NCBI GenBank assembly: GCA_018806915.1 | Contig: JAGKQI010000083.1 | Span: forward strand, 868,001 to 932,000 | Source of the DNA: Phytophthora colocasiae | Lineage: Eukaryota > Oomycota > Peronosporomycetes > Peronosporales > Peronosporaceae | DNA: 64,000 nt | Reading direction: 5' to 3' | Shown: in pieces, positions 30,737 to 41,558 of the stretch | Layout: every line of letters begins with the position of its first letter | Position numbering within the stretch: position 1 is the stretch's first letter | Notes under the pieces: generated by a model | What the model was told of the DNA's origin: nothing | The model's input: the letters and a program-made list of their open reading frames with translations, nothing else | Databases searched by the model: none | Position numbers and translations under genes: made by a program

Positions 30737-32207
30737 CACCTTTTCCCGGTCAAATTGCAAGTTTTTTCATCCAAGTTGCAAAGTGTCAAAGCCGGGAATG
30801 CTTCAAGTGAACAAAGTCGATGCATTTTTCATGTTTTGCAAAATGGCGCTTTCCATTTTTCATGCAAGTTGCAAACCTTCACTTACGCGCCCAGAGGCAT
30901 GTCGGAACCGTTCTCTGCGGCAAAACAGAGACGCATGCAGTGACGCTCGTAACGACACACTAGTTGGCGCGTAATTACAACATTACTAACCTCTACAGCT
31001 TCTTTCATCAACGCTAGTCGATGCGCGGTATACGTGTCGTAATCACCACGCACCATGAACTCGTTCTTTTTCTCCGTCATGAAGCGGCGCATCTTCGCCT
31101 TGAGTGAGTTCCAGCATCCTTCGATGGGGTTTAGCATCGGGCTGTAGGGACCAAGTCGAAGAACGACAAGCTTGTTCAGGTTCATGATACCGTCCTCGGC
31201 TAGATACTCACGTGCCAAGTTCTCGACTTGGCTATGGGCAGGCGCGTTATCCGTGACGACAACAATCTTGTCGGGTTGCATCTCTTCGTACTCGTCAGAC
31301 CGAAGGGCAGCGATAAACAAGTCCGCTATAAATCGTGCGTTCTCTTGCTTCTTGACGGATCCCTCATGGGTTCGCATCAAGATTATGCCGGAGCCAACTG
31401 AAACTCCGCCCTGCACGTGAAGGTTTTGTCCTTTCGATAGGGGTAGCTGGACGACAGCTCGTTCACCAACGCGAGACCATCCTTGATTACTAGAAAGGTA
31501 GAGATTAAAGTTAGTTTCATCTTGATACACCACCATGTCACCGTTCCGCATGTGCTTGTTCAGCTCTTGGACGAAGGTCTTGCGCTTCTCCTTGTTGACT
31601 GTTGAGTTCATGGTCGCTTTCTCGATGCGTAGGCGCTTGGTCGAGTACAGCATGCCCTGCAACGCGCGGTGGACGGACGACTTGCTCACCCTAACTCCAA
31701 GGTCCGACATGATACGGTCGCATAGCTGCTGCAGAATCATGCGGCAGTCGTCGTCGATGAGCTCTTCGATTTTGGACATAACTTCCACTGTCATTTTAAC
31801 TGAGGCTTGGCGTAAGCCACCTCGTTGCTTTGGTTCCGTGTTCGCGGCGAGAATTGCGCGACGAGCGGTATGATACTTCAAGTCGTTGGCGCTTGCAACT
31901 TCCCGCCAGTTTTTGCCTTCCTGAAAGGCTCGAACGACGCGAGCCTTTGCCTGGGCTCGCTCGTACGACACGTTGGTCTTGCTGGGCTGTGTTGCGGACG
32001 GCATTAGCGGAAGTGAGACGGAAGTTCAGACGGTTAGATTTTCGCGCCAAAATGGTTGGCGCGGGTCGTTTTGCATATTGCTTGAAAAGTGTACCCATCG
32101 ATTTTGCAAAACGTGAAAAATCACTTTTTATGACAGTACACAAAATACCTTTTATCCTCAATTTGCAATTTGGTTGAAAAAACTTGCAACTTGACCGGGA
32201 AAAGGTG
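30737..32207 (-). mobile_element. Tc1/mariner-like transposon with long inverted repeats
   Basis: The left end CACCTTTTCCCGGTCAAATT (30737) and the right end, its near reverse complement ending CCGGGAAAAGGTG (32207), match over about 48 bases with three or so differences. Each is flanked by TA (30735-30736, 32208-32209). Length is 1471 bp. One uninterrupted transposase lies inside on the minus strand, so the element could be autonomous. Confidence 0.9.
30883..32004 (-). CDS. Tc1/mariner-like DDE transposase (373 aa)
   Basis: Transposase of the enclosing element. An N-terminal helix-turn-helix region (ARVVRAFQEGKNWREVASAN) is followed by a second DNA-binding part with VRVSKSSVHRALQGMLYSTK. 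The catalytic core has VVYQDETNFNLYLS (first Asp), KIVVVTDNAPAHSQ (second Asp) and GPYSPMLNPIEGCWNSLK (Glu). By my count 42 residues separate the second Asp from the Glu, longer than the 34 of classical Tc1. The start is the only ATG (MPSATQPSKTNVSYER) near the right inverted repeat. No stop or frameshift interrupts the frame. Confidence 0.88.
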   Translation of the reverse strand: MPSATQPSKTNVSYERAQAKARVVRAFQEGKNWREVASANDLKYHTARRAILAANTEPKQRGGLRQASVKMTVEVMSKIEELIDDDCRMILQQLCDRIMSDLGVRVSKSSVHRALQGMLYSTKRLRIEKATMNSTVNKEKRKTFVQELNKHMRNGDMVVYQDETNFNLYLSSNQGWSRVGERAVVQLPLSKGQNLHVQGGVSVGSGIILMRTHEGSVKKQENARFIADLFIAALRSDEYEEMQPDKIVVVTDNAPAHSQVENLAREYLAEDGIMNLNKLVVLRLGPYSPMLNPIEGCWNSLKAKMRRFMTEKKNEFMVRGDYDTYTAHRLALMKEAVEVSNVVITRQLVCRYERHCMRLCFAAENGSDMPLGA

Positions 32208-33582
32208 TACACAGAAACAACAACATTTCGGAAATCGTTTTCCACTTGCAGTCTTCGCGAAACGAATGGCGAACCGTTGCAGCACTCGCCAACAACTTTG
32301 CTGGCAACAAGACAAGCGCAGCAGTCTTCCGATGGTCGGCACAAGGATCAAGAGAACCCAGATTTTTCTCACTTGGAAATTCAACGATGCCGCTGTCTGT
32401 GAAAACAAATGCCGTCAAAATCTGATATCACTCAGTATTGCTGCCTTAGAAGTTGGTGAACTCTGATATACTTGTCATAACGCATATCGATACTATTTCT
32501 GCCAGGTTTCAGTTAGCCTAATTTTTGCGCTTCGAATCGAACAATGTCCCGCTACTTCTTTGCGCAGATTGAGGTCACTGGCCATCTGCCGCTCGCAGCA
32601 AGAGCAGGCTCGAAAAGCTGGCGTATGTGCAACGCCAGCCCGTCCAAGCCAAAGACTGTGCAGGGACCGGATGCTCCGCCTGAGCCAGCCGCGCGCAATG
32701 CATTGACGGCTCCAGTATCCGCCGCCTTCCGCCGAGAAGCACGCGGAGCGTCTTCACGTGGCCGCCATGGTCCTTCCACGCCAGCACGCCGAAATGGCCA
32801 CCACGTCGGCTCCGCGGTTTCACCGCTCACAACGTGGCAGACCATGTGGCAAGTGCGGCCGCGGCCGAGCTGGCCTCACCGCCGGCCACGCACGTGCGCA
32901 GGGCGGTCGGTACCACAGAAAGGATACTTTTTGGCCTGAAAGGGGCCGGCGACGCCAACGTGAGGCAAGACCACGGTAACAACGGTGCTGGCAGTGACAA
33001 TAATGAACGAACTGTCTGAAGCTCTCTGCATTCTTGGCAAGTTATGCGCACGCGCTCGTACTCTTCTGCTTGGCTCGTTTCCTCCTGTGCGTGTGCAGCG
33101 GGGGGCGTGGGGTGCGGCGGCAATGGCGACGGCGCGAATCTGCTGACATTAATCCCTCCCCCCTGCCACTACGCTAGCCTATTGCGAATGATTCAAACGA
33201 GCCCTTTGTACTTATAAACTTGCTTATAAACCTGCGCATCGAGGCGGGGGGATCATAATACCACTACCGACTGTAATGCACGCGCTTCCAGTGACGGCGA
33301 AGACGCAGTCGGAGCACTCTATTGTTCCACACACACCCACTCGCTCGCGCAGCGGTGCCGCGACTTCCACGATCGCGGCGCCGCGCGAGCGCCTCTTCTT
33401 CTTCTTCTTGTAGTAGTAGTAGTTCCACGTATTGTACTGCTCGGTAGCCTCCCCGAGGCGCGGGGGCGGTCCCATCTCGCGATGCAGTCCTTCTCTTCGT
33501 TCCACACGAGATCCGCGGGCGTTCCCGGCGCACTCGCTGCCGAGAAATCCCTAACTAGCTTGCGTGCCCGACCGCCCAGCGC
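32208..33582. other. Region without a supported gene
   Basis: ORFs at 32544-33019 on both strands are GC-rich and low-complexity; none has a domain. A mixed microsatellite (cttctt then tagtag) lies at about 33393-33424. A small unrecognised gene cannot be ruled out around 32834-33019. Confidence 0.4.
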
Positions 33583-34035
33583 CTACGTGGTCAGAAACTC
33601 CGGCATCTTAAAGACACTGTCCTCGCTGCTGTCGTTCTCCGGACTCTTGATCTTTGTACTTGCTTCGAAGTAGTCTGCCATTACGCTCTCGTACATTCGC
33701 AACCGCTGCTTCAGCTCGCAGAAACAGCAGTCGCAACCATCCTCGTGGGACTCCGCGTCTTCGGCCGACACGTTCTCTATCGAGTTGTCAAACACGCGCT
33801 CCATCAGCTTGGCGCGCCAATCCTGGTAGATCTTCAGGCGCAGGTTGTGCGCAACCATGCGGGCCTCGGGGCTCACGGTCAGCGCACTGGAGTTCAGCTC
33901 CGCCAGGAAGTTCTCCATGATGTTGAGGTACTCTTCATGCAGCGTCTGCAGGCTCGACAGCAGCTGGTCTTCCTCGGGAGACAGTGCCTCCTTCATGCCG
34001 ACCAGAAAGTCGCGTACGTTCTTGGCAATCTCCAT
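33583..34035 (-). CDS. Small helical protein of unknown function (150 aa)
   Basis: A clean single-exon ORF starting MEIAKNVRDFLVGMKEALSP and ending DSSEDSVFKMPEFLTT. It looks like a bundle of amphipathic helices (QLLSSLQTLHEEYLNIMENF, RMVAHNLRLKIYQDWRAKLM) with a Cys-rich turn, DGCDCCFCELKQRL, that could bind metal. Balanced amino-acid composition, unlike its neighbouring ORFs, supports it as a gene. The upstream 5' region is a CT-rich tract (34037-34110), which fits a leader or promoter. I recognise no family. Confidence 0.65.
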   Translation of the reverse strand: MEIAKNVRDFLVGMKEALSPEEDQLLSSLQTLHEEYLNIMENFLAELNSSALTVSPEARMVAHNLRLKIYQDWRAKLMERVFDNSIENVSAEDAESHEDGCDCCFCELKQRLRMYESVMADYFEASTKIKSPENDSSEDSVFKMPEFLTT

Positions 34036-37000
34036 GCCTGCTCTCTCTCTCTCTCTTTGCTCTTCTAGCTCTTAGCTCTCTCTCCTAAGCTCTCCCTGTC
34101 ACTCCCTGTGCTCTAACTGCACTGCCACGCGAGGTCTGGGGTGTGTGCGTGGATCGATGCTTCCCTGTCTGGACTAGCAGCGGCGGGGTCCGAGCAGAAC
34201 GGACCGGGGCTACCAGAAGTCTCTGAGTCTGTGTGCGTCGTGGCCAGCAAGATGGCGAATGGTACTGGCCCGGCGCTGGGCTGGTGCGCGCGGAGGCTGG
34301 TGTCGTGGAGTGTGCCACGCCAATTTGTTCCCTTCCAAATTCGGGCGGGATGCGTCGGTCGAATAGCAAATATCACAACAAGAAGGATGGGCAGGCACGG
34401 GCCGATTGGCTGATTGGCTGAATTGCCAACCATACTCACGCCAAGTCTGCAAAAGCATTTTTATAAATAAAACCGGCACGACGTACCGCTCGGGATTCCT
34501 ATCAATGCTTTTTTTTCCAAACCTGCCTTCTTCGCCCTCGATATCCAGCCTGGATTCCAGGTCAATATTTCGCCCCAGTGTCCGTTCGAGATGACCAAGG
34601 CGCAGTGCACACGGTGAGTAACAGCAGCGAATAGTCACCCGGCCGACCGCGCGGCTGCCACGCTGCATGCTGTTGGCGCTGGTAATGCTTCTGCTAGGGT
34701 GAATTTTGAAGTCGAAATGTCACGATAAGCTGGAAAAAAGGCCAACTGGCGCGCCTTTTTCCGCTAGAAACGCCCCAAACCGGCATCACGCTTGCTTGAT
34801 GGCGCTACCCGTGTGCATGTCCTTGGCGGAGGGCGGCTAGCGTTTTGGAGCTGCAACGCGCTGGCCGAAACGATCGAGTTACAGTAACAGTGCTCGCAAA
34901 GCAGGGCGCGCTCCGTCACAGGCTTTTCTTCGATCTCCTCGCCAACTGCACTCGGCTCTCTGCCTTATATTCCGGCCTTTGCTGCGCAGTGGGCGCCTTA
35001 AGTTGCCCTGGTCACTATGCTCGAGCGGTTGCCCGGCAGCAGCCACCTCTCCTCACCAGAGGTTGGGGCGCATTGCGCTCGCCGCGGCTGGCCTCTTCGA
35101 AACCCTCATGTCCGAAGTTCAACGCGTTGCGTTGCGGTGGGGCTGCAACTTGACCGTCAAGGATAAGGTAAGGAAGGCTCACTGTACGCCCCCCAGACGA
35201 AAAGCGGAGCCATGTTGCCCTTGCTCGCCACTGCTCAGCAGTCACTGCTGCCATTCCTACGTGGGACGCTGACGACGGTCAATCAACGCCCAGCTGCCGC
35301 GGTGCTCGTCTGCCGATATCTTAGCGAGTTATGGCGTGCGATTGCCAAAACAGGCGTGGGTTCAGGCGCGATCTAGGCGCTAAGGCGCGGACGGCGCCAT
35401 CGAAGCTTAGCGCCAGTGGCAACATAGGGTCATCTCGCGCGAGCTCCTGCTGGTGGGCCGTGGCCGCAGCAAGTTACGCGTGTAACTTGCTGCCTCGCCA
35501 CGGCGGGCACTGCCCGCCTGAGTTGGAATATCAGGCCGCGGTTGAAGCGTAAACGCCCCGCTCCACGCACGTTCGCGCGCGCTTCCGACGGCACCCGCAC
35601 TCGGCCGGCCTCGGCAATGCGGGCCCGCTCGCGCTTGGCTCCGAGTTCTCCGCCGCCCCGGCCGGCCGCACGGCGGCTTTGCCGGCGACAGTGGAGGGAC
35701 CACTTGGGCGTGGACAGAGCCGCCGCGGCTTGCCCCTATCGCGCGTCTTTATCCCAGGCGAGTGCCCCATGACGCTGCCGTGGCAAACCGACTTGACTTC
35801 GATCCAAAATGGCGGCGGAGCTGGCCACCCGGCAGCTGCGGCCGACTGACTCACGCCCAGCGAGAGAGCAGGCCAATATATCACAAGGACACTGCCCGAT
35901 GGCGTGCGAGCGTAGTCTCGGCCCAAGCAAGGTTCCGCTGTGGCCCCCGGCAAATCTAAGATTTTAAATCGGGCCGATCGACCTGATCGGCCAGCGGCTC
36001 CGATCATCAAGATGAAGGCGCCGCCGCCGACCGCAACTCCGCGGCAGTCTCTCGCCGCATTCGCCATTCCCGCCATTATCAAAGTGCAAAAACACGAGTC
36101 GAGATTGTTTTTTGTGCCCGATGTGGACCACGCAGCGTCCGGGGGCTAGCCAAGGCTTCAAGTGCAACCGTCAAGGGCGGCGCGATCTATCCTATTGCAG
36201 GCGGCTGCGACCAAGAAGACAAGCAATTGGTCTTCTTCGCACGGTGCATTCGCTCCGACGGATTCTCAGGCTTCTTCTTTCGAGACCGGTGGTGCTGAAA
36301 AAAGTTGCTAAACCATTTCGCTAGGCGAACGGCAACTTGCAATAGAGACTGGGAATCAGAAATGCGGCAACAGGTGAATCCAGCAGCCTTGAGGAGGGTC
36401 GATCACTCAGCAGAAGGCGGTCCTTCCCTCCTTCGCTGCCATGGCATGAGCAAGCATGCAGGCGTCCACCGCTTGCTGTTCCGAAACACTGTTTGCCTGA
36501 CACCAGTGGTGAAACCGCCGGGCGCCCGGCGCAACATTCCAGTCTGCAATGGCGACGTCGGGATAAGATCGAGCGGCGCAAGACCGCGTCCGATCCAACA
36601 CTATCAACAAGCCGCGTTGCGGCAAACAGGCGTCGCAGCGCTGCTCTGCCTGCTCTGCGAACGCGAACGCCGCGGTCATTCGTATACTGCCAAGAGCTCT
36701 CCGTAACGCCTAGTGATGGGTTCGCCAGCAGAATGAGGTGACTGAGGTCAGTGCTGACCGACCGGACCGGTTCTTGATTTTCGCGCCAGCATTTCGCTAA
36801 AAGAAATGTTGAAGCCAGCTGCGAGGGTGTTTTGTCAAAAGCATAGTGAAACCAAGTCGCCGTTCACGCTCGTCAGCGCCAGCAGGCAACTGGATGCCGA
36901 ATATTCATGGCCTGGGACAACGCGAGGAGCAGGCATCTGTGCAGATCTGTGGCTGCGGACACTCACTTAAAGTATGCGCCGTGCGACTCCCCACGGTTGA

Positions 37001-37083
37001 AGAACGTGTCGCGAAAAGAATAATGCCAGCACTCCCGTTTTTAGCGACGGCACCAGAATCCGCCCCAGTTAAGGAGCTACAGT
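34036..37083. other. 3-kb GC-rich gene-free stretch
   Basis: After the CT-rich tract no ORF in either strand shows a domain; they are Arg/Ala/Pro-rich frames expected from GC-rich DNA. Only small inverted repeats were noticed (ggccgatc-gacct-gatcggcc near 35973). It may be decayed transposon DNA. Confidence 0.45.
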
Positions 37084-38892
37084 ATGGAGCCGACGCCTCG
37101 CTCCTCACGGCCGCCGCGACGAGCGCAGCGTCTTCTACCTGCGCTTACACCAGCGCCACCCAGCTCCAGCTCGACCACCGTCCCGCAGAAGTTCGAAGAG
37201 CCCACAGACAGCCGAGCCGCTGTGCCGCCAGGTAAGAAGCCGTCTTCGATCGCGCATATCTTCTTCAATAGGCGACCGCTGGACTTGATCCGCCGCACAA
37301 CCAGTTCGTTGCTGGCTACAGGCAGCTCAGCACAACCTACAAGCGTTGTAGCGACGCCACCTGCTGAAGAGCGCAAGTTCTGGCAGCCACATCGTCCTGT
37401 GGGCGATAAAAGCGGCCGACGAAGACTACAGCATCTGCAGCACAAGGAGAAGACTAAGGACGAGCACAAACAGCATCCGCAGCGGAGACTTCGCCTTAGC
37501 GGCGATGTTGAAGATGCAGAGACTGAGCGAAGAAAGCGACACGAGCATGAACCTCGAGCAGACAGGTTCGAATCAGCTCCACAGATCAGGCAAAGACCTT
37601 GCCCACTTACCGGCAAGCAGTTCTTGCTGGATGCAGAAAAAGCAGCAGATCTTACAGCGCTCGAATGTGTGGAGATCTCGCAGTATGACGAGATCCGCTT
37701 CGTTTCATCTTTGCCAGTCAAACGCAAGCGTCGCAATGGCAAGATCCAGAACGACTTGCCAGTTCATGGAGATGAAGCAGCAGCCAAAGTCGTTGAGGAA
37801 CACGTTGAGGTTCCTACGCAGCTGCACAATGACGGCTATGATGACGAGCACGGAGATTACTTGGTCTTGATGGGGGATCACTTGGCTTTCCGGTATGAAG
37901 TATTAAACCCATTGGGTCAGGGTTCATTCGGACAGGTTGTCTGCTGCATGGACCACCGCACTCGCAAACAGGTTGCTGTCAAGATCATTCGCAACCGGAG
38001 GAAGTATCGCGATCAAGCACTCTTAGAAGTGCAGCTCTTGACTCAACTCCAGCGTGCAGCCGCAGCTTGTGACGAGAATCCGCATATTGTGCGCATGGAG
38101 GAATATTTCCAGTTCCGTGACCACGTGTGCATCGCTTTTGAAGTGCTCGGCACGAACTTGTACGATTTCCTTAAGTCGCGGTACTTCCATGGGCTGCCTA
38201 TGAGCAGCGTCCGCACAATTGGCAAGCAGTTAGCTCAGTCCCTGACGTTTCTGCAGCAGCAACAGGTCGTTCATTGCGATCTCAAACCGGAGAATGTGCT
38301 GCTGGATGCATCAGCTTTGGAAGGAAACGTGCGCACCACAGGCATCGTGGAGAATGTAACTCTGATCGACTTCGGCAGCAGCTGTCTCGAAGGCGCTCCC
38401 ATGTTCACCTACATCCAGAGCCGCTTCTACCGCAGTCCTGAAGTGCTGCTTGGACATACCTACTCAGGTGCGATCGACATGTGGAGTTTTGCTTGTATCC
38501 TGGTTGAACTGCACACGGGGCATCCGATTTTTGCTGGTGAGAACGAACGAGAGCAGTTTGCTTGCATCATGGAGGTGCTCGGGGTTCCGCCGGTCGAATT
38601 TGTCCGCAAAAGTAAGCGACGCATGAATTTCTTCGATGAAGTGGCCAACCCTGCAGATATTCAAGCGATGGACTACGTCCCCAAGCCGTTCGTTAATTCA
38701 CGCGGTCGCCGACGCATTCCGAGCTCCCGTAGTCTTGTCAGTGCAGTGAAGTCCGATGATCCTGAATTTTTGGCATTTTTGACAAAGTGCTTCGCGTGGG
38801 ACCCAAGCCAACGTCTCAGTCCCGATGAAGCACTACAGGAGCCTTGGATACTCCATCATCACACCGCCAATCCTGTAGAATATGAGCTCTAA
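37084..38892 (+). CDS. DYRK-family (class II-like) protein kinase, 602 aa
   Basis: Dual-specificity Tyr-regulated kinase: self-activates on Tyr, then phosphorylates Ser/Thr. A basic, Pro/Ser-rich N-terminus (1-220) precedes the DYRK-homology-like segment GDYLVLMGDHLAFRYEVLNP. The kinase domain (about 275-595) has the Gly loop LGQGSFGQVV, VAVKII (catalytic Lys), an NPHIVRMEEYFQFRDHVCIA strand, HCDLKPENVLL in place of HRD, LIDFGSSC for DFG, and the activation-loop YIQSRFYRSPEVLLG with the Tyr-x-Tyr-like DYRK pattern (Y-I-Q-S-R-F-Y). The C-terminal lobe ends WDPSQRLSPDEALQEPW. Start is the first ATG of a frame with no intron. HCD instead of HRD is normal in DYRKs. Confidence 0.92.
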   Translation: MEPTPRSSRPPRRAQRLLPALTPAPPSSSSTTVPQKFEEPTDSRAAVPPGKKPSSIAHIFFNRRPLDLIRRTTSSLLATGSSAQPTSVVATPPAEERKFWQPHRPVGDKSGRRRLQHLQHKEKTKDEHKQHPQRRLRLSGDVEDAETERRKRHEHEPRADRFESAPQIRQRPCPLTGKQFLLDAEKAADLTALECVEISQYDEIRFVSSLPVKRKRRNGKIQNDLPVHGDEAAAKVVEEHVEVPTQLHNDGYDDEHGDYLVLMGDHLAFRYEVLNPLGQGSFGQVVCCMDHRTRKQVAVKIIRNRRKYRDQALLEVQLLTQLQRAAAACDENPHIVRMEEYFQFRDHVCIAFEVLGTNLYDFLKSRYFHGLPMSSVRTIGKQLAQSLTFLQQQQVVHCDLKPENVLLDASALEGNVRTTGIVENVTLIDFGSSCLEGAPMFTYIQSRFYRSPEVLLGHTYSGAIDMWSFACILVELHTGHPIFAGENEREQFACIMEVLGVPPVEFVRKSKRRMNFFDEVANPADIQAMDYVPKPFVNSRGRRRIPSSRSLVSAVKSDDPEFLAFLTKCFAWDPSQRLSPDEALQEPWILHHHTANPVEYEL

Positions 38893-38958
38893 GTAAGTGA
38901 AGTAAATCGTACAAAAATGAAGAAGCGAAGTGCCCGACACTTGACCACGTGTTAACTT

Positions 38959-40245
38959 CTACGCGACTGGAATTGGAACTCCCGGGGGAGCTGTCAGGCC
39001 TGCAGCGGGGGTTGTGTCCATCGAAGAAGCAGTGTAGTCGTCCACATTCCACTTGTGGACAGTCTTGTCCCAGGAGCCTGTTGCAAGTACCGTGCCCACC
39101 TTCTTGTCATCAGACGACGACGTGGTTGCCAATTGGAACCAGTCTAGTGCACGCACGTAGTCATGGTGCGGTACAGTCTTCTCTTCTCCGACCAGCATCT
39201 CACGAACGCCGCTGCCTGCAGCTCGATCAGAAGAGAAACTATCGGTAGTCACAAACGTCTTGCCATCATCACCTCCCGTCGCCAACAAGTCTTCGTGATA
39301 CGGTGAGTACTTAACGGCATGAACCGCAGCTCTGTGCGTCTCCCGCCTCGCCAGGGGTGTGTGCGGTGACCGTACGTCAAACGTACACACCAAGCCGTTA
39401 TCTAGTCCAACCGAGAATACAGTCGGTTGCTTCGGGTGCCAATCCACCGACAAAGCAGGCAATAGCGTCGACACTACCAACGCTGCACTTTGAGGACGAC
39501 GAGCATCCCACACCTGCACCGTAGTGTCCTGTGACGCCGAGCACAATACATGCGAGTGGGTCGGGTTCATCGCCACACCCCAAATTAAGTCCGTGTGGCC
39601 TGCAAACATCAATTAGCAATAAAACACTGATCTCAAACATCATTACGCTACTTACCGTCAAATGTAGCGACTGTTTTGTCCATTGCGTTAATATCCCAGA
39701 GCTTTACCCTGCACATTAATACTTCATTAGTAAAACATTCCAATCCAAGCAGCTCATTAAACGTACGTGAGGTCCCAGCTACTTGTGGCCAATTGCGTCT
39801 TCTCAATACTCGATACACTGACGCCCGTGACAACATTGTCATGCCCCCATCCACCCACTGCGTCCTCTTCATTGCTCGTGCCAATGGGCACAAAAGCGAA
39901 AGCAACGTCCGTCGACAGTTTGGCCAGACGCACGTCGCCATCGTCACAACCTAAGGCCAAGACATCCCCGTCCGTTCCGCACCAGGCCAGAGATCCGACG
40001 CCTGTTTCCAGCTGCAGCTCGCACAGTCGCTCGCTCGTGGCCGCATCCAGCAATGCCACACCTCCGCTCCACACGTTTCCCTCGAGCTGCGACTGCGCCA
40101 CAGCCAGCAGCGGGATCTCCGGTTCTTCTACATTGTCATCTTCGTCTGAGAACAGCAGATTCGGCAGGGAACAGGCAGCCAAAGCGTCCACCTGCGCGGC
40201 CGAAGAGAAGGCAGGATGCTGCGGAGCCATTATTGTATCGATCAA
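38959..40245 (-). CDS. WD40-repeat protein, MEP50/WDR77-like
   Basis: Exons 40245-39767, 39708-39656 and 39599-38959 splice in frame (390 residues; introns 58 and 56 bases). WD repeats in order: VALLDAATSERLCELQLETG, LALGCDDGDVRLAKL, LATSSWDLTVKLWD (built across the first junction), HTDLIWGVAMNPTHSHVLCS followed by ASQDTTVQVWDAR, LSVDWHPKQPTVFSVGLDNG, HAVKYSPYHEDLLATGGDDG, and a last VLATGSWDKTVHKWN. The overall order and the closing SWDK-x3-K resemble MEP50, the WD40 partner of the PRMT5 methyltransferase. PEX7 is an alternative. Tail to tail with the kinase, 66 bases apart. Confidence 0.7.
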
Positions 40246-40601
40246 TGGCTCGGAAACTAGTTAAGTAAGCGTTACTTCAGAATAAATTTGATGTGACATA
40301 CATGGTGTTGAAGTGAAAGGCAAAAAGTTCCAAGTGCAACTTAGATGACAGCTACAACACAGCCACCACCAGTTCTTGTCGGTATCTGAGAATTGCAACT
40401 TTCTTCTCCCTTCTCCTCGTCTGGGACCTGCTGCATGTTGTTGCTTTACTATTGTTTTTGCTAGGTGCTTTGAAACGCGACAGTTGGAGTGTCTTTCTTT
40501 CCATTGTCCTCGTCCCAAGGAATTTCTCTTTTGCAGCTCTCTCTCACTTTGCAACACGCCACCCAGCAGTCAAGTACTTACTGGAGATCAACGATATCAA
40601 G

Positions 40602-41405
40602 ATGGTGCGAATGCCTACCAGCATGCCCAAGAGCCACTTGCCCAAAGAACGCGGAGCCAAGGAAGCAGCGTCCGAAGCTGTGGACGAAATGTTGTCGGAG
40701 GCGGAGAAGATGCGTCGCAAGAACGACCTTGGTGATCGCAGTCGTCGCACGCTGGAACAACTTCAGGAAGACGCCCGCAACCTCGGAGACTACGCTCGAG
40801 ACAAGATGGAGCGCATGAACGAGGTGATGCGTGATGCGGCCGCATCGGTGCGTGATTCCAGTGGACTGCCGAGCTCTGCTCCAGTGCCGACAGACCCCAT
40901 CAGCGATACCGTCATGGATTCCGTGAAGGCAACGAGCGAGAAGCTCAGTGCTGAGATCAACGATCTTGGCGAACGCGTTGAAAGTATCAAGGCTCGCGTC
41001 GCTCGGACGATGCAAAATGCCGGTGGTAAAGCGAAAGACACGTGGTACCAGAGCGCCGAAGCGGCCAAGAACGTCGGTGAACGTGAGTACTGCCTTCCAC
41101 TGCCCACGAATCGCATCTGCGCTCGACACGTCGCGTTCTTCGGCATCCCGTTGTTGGCGATTTTCATGTTGATGATGTTCCGTCGCCGTTACCCAAAGAA
41201 GTGGAAGGCCAGCGTGAACAAAATGAAGAAGCCAGGTATGATGCTGGCACGTGAAATGCCGTCCAGCGAGAAGCTCAAGTCACAAATGGAAGGAGTTGCC
41301 GACAATCTTGAAGAGAAGTTTGAATACGGCAAGCAACGAGGAAGCGCCAAGATGGACGAAGTCCGCAGCAAGTATGGCCAATTGGAGAACAAGAAGGACC
41401 AGTAG
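40602..41405 (+). CDS. Coiled-coil protein with one membrane segment, function unknown
   Basis: I chose the ATG at 40602 (MVRMPTSMPKSHLPKERGAK, 267 aa) because the upstream 150 bases of the frame look like leader. A long amphipathic helix rich in Lys, Glu and Ala (DARNLGDYARDKMERMNEVM, ATSEKLSAEINDLGERVESI) leads to one hydrophobic segment, VAFFGIPLLAIFMLMMFRRR, then a basic tail with SEKLKSQMEGVADNLEEKFE. The repeats recall LEA or apolipoprotein-type helices; an organelle-membrane scaffold is possible but unproven. A gt-rich site near 41082 might start an intron, yet the frame is open without it. Head to head with the WD40 gene, about 356 bases apart. Confidence 0.65.
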   Translation: MVRMPTSMPKSHLPKERGAKEAASEAVDEMLSEAEKMRRKNDLGDRSRRTLEQLQEDARNLGDYARDKMERMNEVMRDAAASVRDSSGLPSSAPVPTDPISDTVMDSVKATSEKLSAEINDLGERVESIKARVARTMQNAGGKAKDTWYQSAEAAKNVGEREYCLPLPTNRICARHVAFFGIPLLAIFMLMMFRRRYPKKWKASVNKMKKPGMMLAREMPSSEKLKSQMEGVADNLEEKFEYGKQRGSAKMDEVRSKYGQLENKKDQ

Positions 41406-41558
41406 TCTTGCAGTAAAGCTTACTGGCTTCAACTGCCTTGCGCACAACCAGCTATGAGCGCAATTCGATATTGTACCTGCATGTATCTTGCTTTTGCTAA
41501 CAACAACAAGTTGAGATAAGGAACACAAAAGTATTGCGTTGCGTTAGTGAATGAATAC

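Noticed and set aside
32544..32939. 131-codon ORF starting MSRYFFAQIEVTGHLPLAA
   Set aside because: Low complexity and Arg/Pro-rich after the first 30 residues, with similar open frames on the other strand; not enough to call a gene.
35000..36750. Many 60-180 codon ORFs in the GC-rich region
   Set aside because: They overlap in up to four frames, are Arg/Ala/Pro-rich, and none shows a domain or a supporting promoter.
41082..41160. Intron with donor gtgagt inside the membrane-span coiled-coil gene
   Set aside because: No acceptor with a pyrimidine tract keeps the frame into the membrane segment; the unspliced frame is open.
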